Notes under the pieces: generated by a model
The model's database searches: none
Told to the model about the DNA's origin: nothing
Seen by the model: only the letters and a program-made list of their open reading frames with translations
Position numbers and translations under genes: made by a program
NCBI GenBank assembly: GCA_905373185.1
Contig: CAJPSE010000055.1
Location: 1-9,578 of the forward strand
Length of the DNA: 9,578 bases
Direction of reading: 5' to 3'
Source: an uncultured Fretibacterium sp.
Lineage (GTDB): Bacteria; Synergistota; Synergistia; Synergistales; Aminobacteriaceae
Shown: positions 6,787 to 9,578 of the stretch, piece after piece
Layout: every line of letters begins with the position of its first letter
Numbering within the stretch: the stretch's first letter is position 1

Positions 6787-8047
6787 TGCTGCGTGGCAGA
6801 GCCTCTTTGAGAAGTATAACATCCTTGACGCGATAAGGCGGCAGGGACAGTTTTTGATCTCGGCTGACCAGATAAAGGAGTTCCGTGAGCCCCGGTTAAT
6901 GACCAAGTTCGATCACAAGGTCAATTTGCCGGCTGTATTTGCGGAGAACAACTTATCGATTCTTCCGGTTACCCGTGGGGATTATGTGATCTCCTCTTTT
7001 GCCGCATACAAGGAGTTCGATCCCCCCGGTGATGAGGTGCGGCGAATCTCAATTCCCGCGCATATACAGAGCCTCATGCCGCAGTTTCTCTCAAGTGAGG
7101 CGATTGCCCTCAACTGCGCGAATGCCTGTGGTATTTTAGGGGATTTTCTGGAGGATGATGAGCTTGTTCCGACGGTAAGTGGGAGAATGGGGTCGGGCAC
7201 TTTCAAGTTCAATATCACAACAGAAAACGGAACCCGAACGGTCGAGGTCAATAACTCTCAGATTGAAATCGATGCGGCCTATGAGGGAATCAACTACCTT
7301 TCGCTGTTTGAGGCCAAGCGAGATTTATCGGACGATTTTCTTGTGCGTCAGCTGTATTACCCTTTTCGGGTTTGGGGCGGCCGTGTGACAAAGACCATAA
7401 AACTCGTATTCCTTATTTTCTCCAATGGCGTATTCAATCTGTATCAGTACCAGTTTGACGATCCGATGAACTACAATTCCCTGCGTTTGGTGAAGCAAAA
7501 GAACTACATTATAGCTACGGAGATCTCTTTGCCGGACATCGAGAATGTTCTACATAAGGTGCGGCAGGAGCCCGAACCAACCATATCGTTTCCGCAGGCA
7601 AACAGTATGTCCCGCGTTATCAACCTGATGGAGCTGCTGAACGAAAAGCCCATGACAAAGCAGGACATAACATCGGAATATGCTTTTGATAAAAGACAAA
7701 CCAACTACTACACGGATGCGGGGCGCTACCTGGGCCTTTTTGAAAAAGAGAGAAACCATCAGGATGACACAATCTGGTTTACGCTCTCTCCGGTAGGCCG
7801 CTATATAATGGGGCTGGGATATAGGGAACGCCAGCTTGCAATTATCACTCAAATTTTAAAGCACAGGGCCTTCAATGAGACCTTGAAATTGCACCTGCGG
7901 TCGGGAGCAATGCCTGATACGTGTACGGTCACGCGCATAATGAAGGATTCAAATCTTTATCACGTAGAGGCCGACAGCACTTATGAGCGTCGTTCCTCCA
8001 CGATTACAGGATGGATAAACTGGATTCTGAGCATCATTGAGGAATAA
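6773..8047 (+). CDS. Type II restriction endonuclease, PD-(D/E)XK fold with C-terminal winged helix
   Basis: Predicted to cut DNA that the adjacent methylase has not modified. 424 aa from ATG 6773. An N-terminal region (1-100) contains ISADQIKEFREPRLMTKFDHK, a stretch I recognise from proteins annotated as type II restriction enzymes beside Dam-like methylases. The nuclease core is visible as SQIEID (D167), then FEAK (E180, K182), giving D-x12-E-x-K, followed by VRQLYYPFR with Q193 and Y196 resembling the Q-x-x-Y element of RecB-like nucleases. Residues about 278-345 form a winged-helix-like domain (DITSEYAFDKRQTNYYTDAG), probably for DNA binding. The methylase SD region GAGGAGG lies 15 nt upstream of the ATG, so translation is probably coupled to the methylase stop. 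It is not similar to DpnII or Sau3AI as I recall them. It has the same AT-rich composition as the methylase. The endonuclease role is inferred from motifs and context. Confidence 0.82.
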   Translation: MGLNDAAWQSLFEKYNILDAIRRQGQFLISADQIKEFREPRLMTKFDHKVNLPAVFAENNLSILPVTRGDYVISSFAAYKEFDPPGDEVRRISIPAHIQSLMPQFLSSEAIALNCANACGILGDFLEDDELVPTVSGRMGSGTFKFNITTENGTRTVEVNNSQIEIDAAYEGINYLSLFEAKRDLSDDFLVRQLYYPFRVWGGRVTKTIKLVFLIFSNGVFNLYQYQFDDPMNYNSLRLVKQKNYIIATEISLPDIENVLHKVRQEPEPTISFPQANSMSRVINLMELLNEKPMTKQDITSEYAFDKRQTNYYTDAGRYLGLFEKERNHQDDTIWFTLSPVGRYIMGLGYRERQLAIITQILKHRAFNETLKLHLRSGAMPDTCTVTRIMKDSNLYHVEADSTYERRSSTITGWINWILSIIEE

Positions 8048-8135
8048 TGTAGAGGAGAAATAACCGAAAAGCGATCAACGGCTGAGATTTTTTGCGGCAA
8101 AACAGGCGGCTCACTCTTTGGGGTGGGTCGTCTAT

Positions 8136-8171
8136 TTTATGGAACAATATAATTTTGTGGAACGGTATAAT
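8136..8171. repeat. 18-bp tandem duplication containing TATAAT twice
   Basis: Two adjacent 18-bp units (8136-8153 and 8154-8171) share the pattern TTTRTGGAACRRTATAAT; the three differences are all A-to-G. A further GGAAC lies at 8181-8185. Each unit ends in a perfect -10 box, 138 and 120 nt upstream of radA, but neither has a good -35. It may be a duplicated promoter or binding site for radA, or an integration-related remnant. Confidence 0.6.
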
Positions 8172-8200
8172 GAGGCTTGAGGAACGAGAACTTTTCGTCC

Positions 8201-8240
8201 CCGTGGTTTTTCCCACGGAGCTTTTGCGCGTTTTTCGCCG
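8201..8240 (+). terminator. Weak terminator-like hairpin after the R-M genes
   Basis: A 6-bp stem CCGTGG/CCACGG (8201-8218) with a 6-nt loop is followed by AGCTTTTGCGCGTTTTT. The T-runs are interrupted and begin 3 nt after the stem, so efficiency is doubtful. It lies downstream of both TATAAT copies, so it could also sit in the radA leader. Confidence 0.3.
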
Positions 8241-8290
8241 GCTTCAGCCCAAGGGGTCTTCTTTATGGGGCTATTGTCTGGAGGTATTTC

Positions 8291-9578
8291 GTGAGAAGGG
8301 ACGAACCGGTTCGTTACGTGTGTGCCGACTGCGGCCATATGACGATCACGCGCACGGGGCGCTGCCCGTCCTGCGGGGCGTGGGGGACCCTGGAGCCCGA
8401 GCAGGGGGCCTCCGCCCGGCCGAGGACCACCGCACGGGTGGTGAGCGCCGTCGACGTCCGTCCTCCGCAGCGCCTCTCGACGGGTATCGGGGAGCTGGAC
8501 CGGGTGCTGGGCGGCGGGCTGGTCCCGGGGGGCGTCGTCCTGCTCGGCGGCCAGCCGGGCATCGGCAAGTCGACGCTGCTGCTCCAGGCCGCGGGGCGGG
8601 TCGCGGAGTCCGGGGCCTCCGTGCTCTACATCTCGGGCGAGGAGTCCGAGGCTCAGGTTGCCCTCCGCGCCGCCCGGCTCGGGGTGGCCTCGGACCGGCT
8701 GCTGCTCTGCTGCGGCAACGAGCTGGAGGGTGCGCTCGGGAACATGAAGGATGTTTCCTTCGTCGTGCTGGACAGTGTCCAGGCCATGAGGGCCGAGGGG
8801 GAGGCGGGGTGGCCCGGGACGCCCAATCAGGTGCGGGCCGTCGCCCAGAGGCTGGTGGACGCCGCCCGGGCGGACCGCGTACCGGCGGTGCTCGTGGGGC
8901 ACATCACCAAGGACGGCCGGCTGGCGGGGCCCATGCTGCTGGAGCACATGGTGGATACGGTGCTGATCTTCTCCGGGGAGGGGTACTCGTCCTACCGGAT
9001 GCTGCGCGCGGCCAAGAACCGCTACGGCAGCACGGACGAGCTGGGCGTCTTCGAGATGCGGGAGGACGGCCTGACGGCCATAGAGGACAAGAGCGGACTC
9101 TATTGGAACCGCTCGGACACGGCGGTCTCCGGCGTCGCCATGACCATAGCGCTGGAGGGGACGACCCCCCTGGCCGCCGAGCTCCAGACCCTGGCGGGCC
9201 CCACGGTGTTCCCCTACCCGCGGCGCACGGCGCGGGGCATCGAGCTGAACCGCTTCCAGCTTCTGACGGCCGTCGTGGAGAAGCGCTGCGGGCTGCCCTG
9301 CAGCGGGCACGACCTCTACATGAACGTGGCGGGCGGGCTTTCCCTCCAGGACCCCTCGGCGGACCTGGCGGCCTGCGCCGCCCTGGCCTCGGCCCTGAGG
9401 GACGCGCCGCTCCGGACGGGGGCCTGCTGGCTGGGCGAGGTGGGGCTGGCGGGGGAGGTGCGCCCCGTGACGCGCCTGGGGGTTCGGCTTCGGGAGGCCG
9501 CACGGCTGGGGTTCTCCTGCGCCGTCGTCAGCTTGCGCGAGCGTGCCGAGCGAGTGGAAGGGCTGGAGATCGTCCCGG
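8291..9578 (+). CDS. radA: DNA repair protein RadA (partial at the 3' end)
   Basis: RecA-like ATPase/helicase that promotes branch migration during recombinational repair, bound to DNA in the cytoplasm. 429 codons are present before the window ends; the family is about 450-460 aa. The domains in order are a four-Cys zinc finger (C11-x2-C14, C25-x2-C28), the ATPase core with Walker A GGQPGIGKST at 86-95 and Walker B VVLD at 158-161, the RadA-specific KNRYG at 242-246 (usually KNRFG) with STDELGVFEM, and a Lon-protease-like domain (about 335-429) with DLYMNVAGGLSLQDPSADLA and GEVGLAGEVRPV. The start is GTG 8291, with SD GGAGG (8280-8284) 6 nt upstream. The region usually written PGSVSQVRE reads PGTPNQVRA here. 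High GC, as in the other housekeeping genes, and unlike the R-M genes just upstream. Confidence 0.95.
   Translation, partial: MRRDEPVRYVCADCGHMTITRTGRCPSCGAWGTLEPEQGASARPRTTARVVSAVDVRPPQRLSTGIGELDRVLGGGLVPGGVVLLGGQPGIGKSTLLLQAAGRVAESGASVLYISGEESEAQVALRAARLGVASDRLLLCCGNELEGALGNMKDVSFVVLDSVQAMRAEGEAGWPGTPNQVRAVAQRLVDAARADRVPAVLVGHITKDGRLAGPMLLEHMVDTVLIFSGEGYSSYRMLRAAKNRYGSTDELGVFEMREDGLTAIEDKSGLYWNRSDTAVSGVAMTIALEGTTPLAAELQTLAGPTVFPYPRRTARGIELNRFQLLTAVVEKRCGLPCSGHDLYMNVAGGLSLQDPSADLAACAALASALRDAPLRTGACWLGEVGLAGEVRPVTRLGVRLREAARLGFSCAVVSLRERAERVEGLEIVP

Noticed and set aside
8132..9310. Minus-strand open frame of 392 codons opposite radA
   Set aside because: Composition is typical of an antisense frame (Arg/Pro/Gly-rich), and the plus strand encodes RadA with intact zinc finger and Walker motifs.

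Overview
The window is a GC-rich bacterial chromosome segment with dense genes, short gaps and overlapping operon genes. The short B12-dependent methionine synthase (no built-in reactivation domain) paired with a separate reactivation protein, and the overall base composition, suggest an anaerobe such as a member of Synergistota. That placement is an inference from style and family content only; no rRNA or other phylogenetic marker is present.

Layout, left to right. (1) 1-359, minus: start of a transketolase, cut by the window edge, with an SD, a possible promoter and a leader hairpin. (2) 522-694, minus: a complete tRNA-Pro(GGG) gene with encoded CCA, its own sigma-70-type promoter and a terminator. 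(3) 706-1525, plus: a decayed gene of the AlbA_2/COG2865 family (ATP-binding region plus winged helix), missing its 5' part and carrying a +1 frameshift. (4) 1622-5803, minus: a tightly overlapping three-gene operon read in the order EamA/DMT transporter, methionine-synthase reactivation protein, cobalamin-dependent methionine synthase (Hcy, pterin and B12 domains). (5) 5944-8047, plus: a two-gene type II restriction-modification system, consisting of a D12-class adenine methylase and an overlapping PD-(D/E)XK endonuclease with a C-terminal winged helix. Its base composition is visibly more AT-rich than its neighbours, which suggests horizontal acquisition. (6) 8291-9578, plus: radA, lacking only roughly its last 25-30 codons at the window edge.

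How they fit together. The metH operon forms one functional unit: the synthase makes methionine from homocysteine using methyl-tetrahydrofolate and cobalamin, the second protein is expected to reductively re-methylate oxidised cobalamin with AdoMet, and the transporter may export or import a related metabolite. The R-M cassette sits between this operon and radA and is transcribed divergently from the operon out of a 140-bp gap. tRNA-Pro, the broken AlbA_2 gene and the R-M cassette mark the flexible parts of an otherwise housekeeping region. The least-explained items are the R-M specificity, the 18-bp tandem duplication carrying two TATAAT boxes upstream of radA, and the Cys-rich tail of the reactivation protein.
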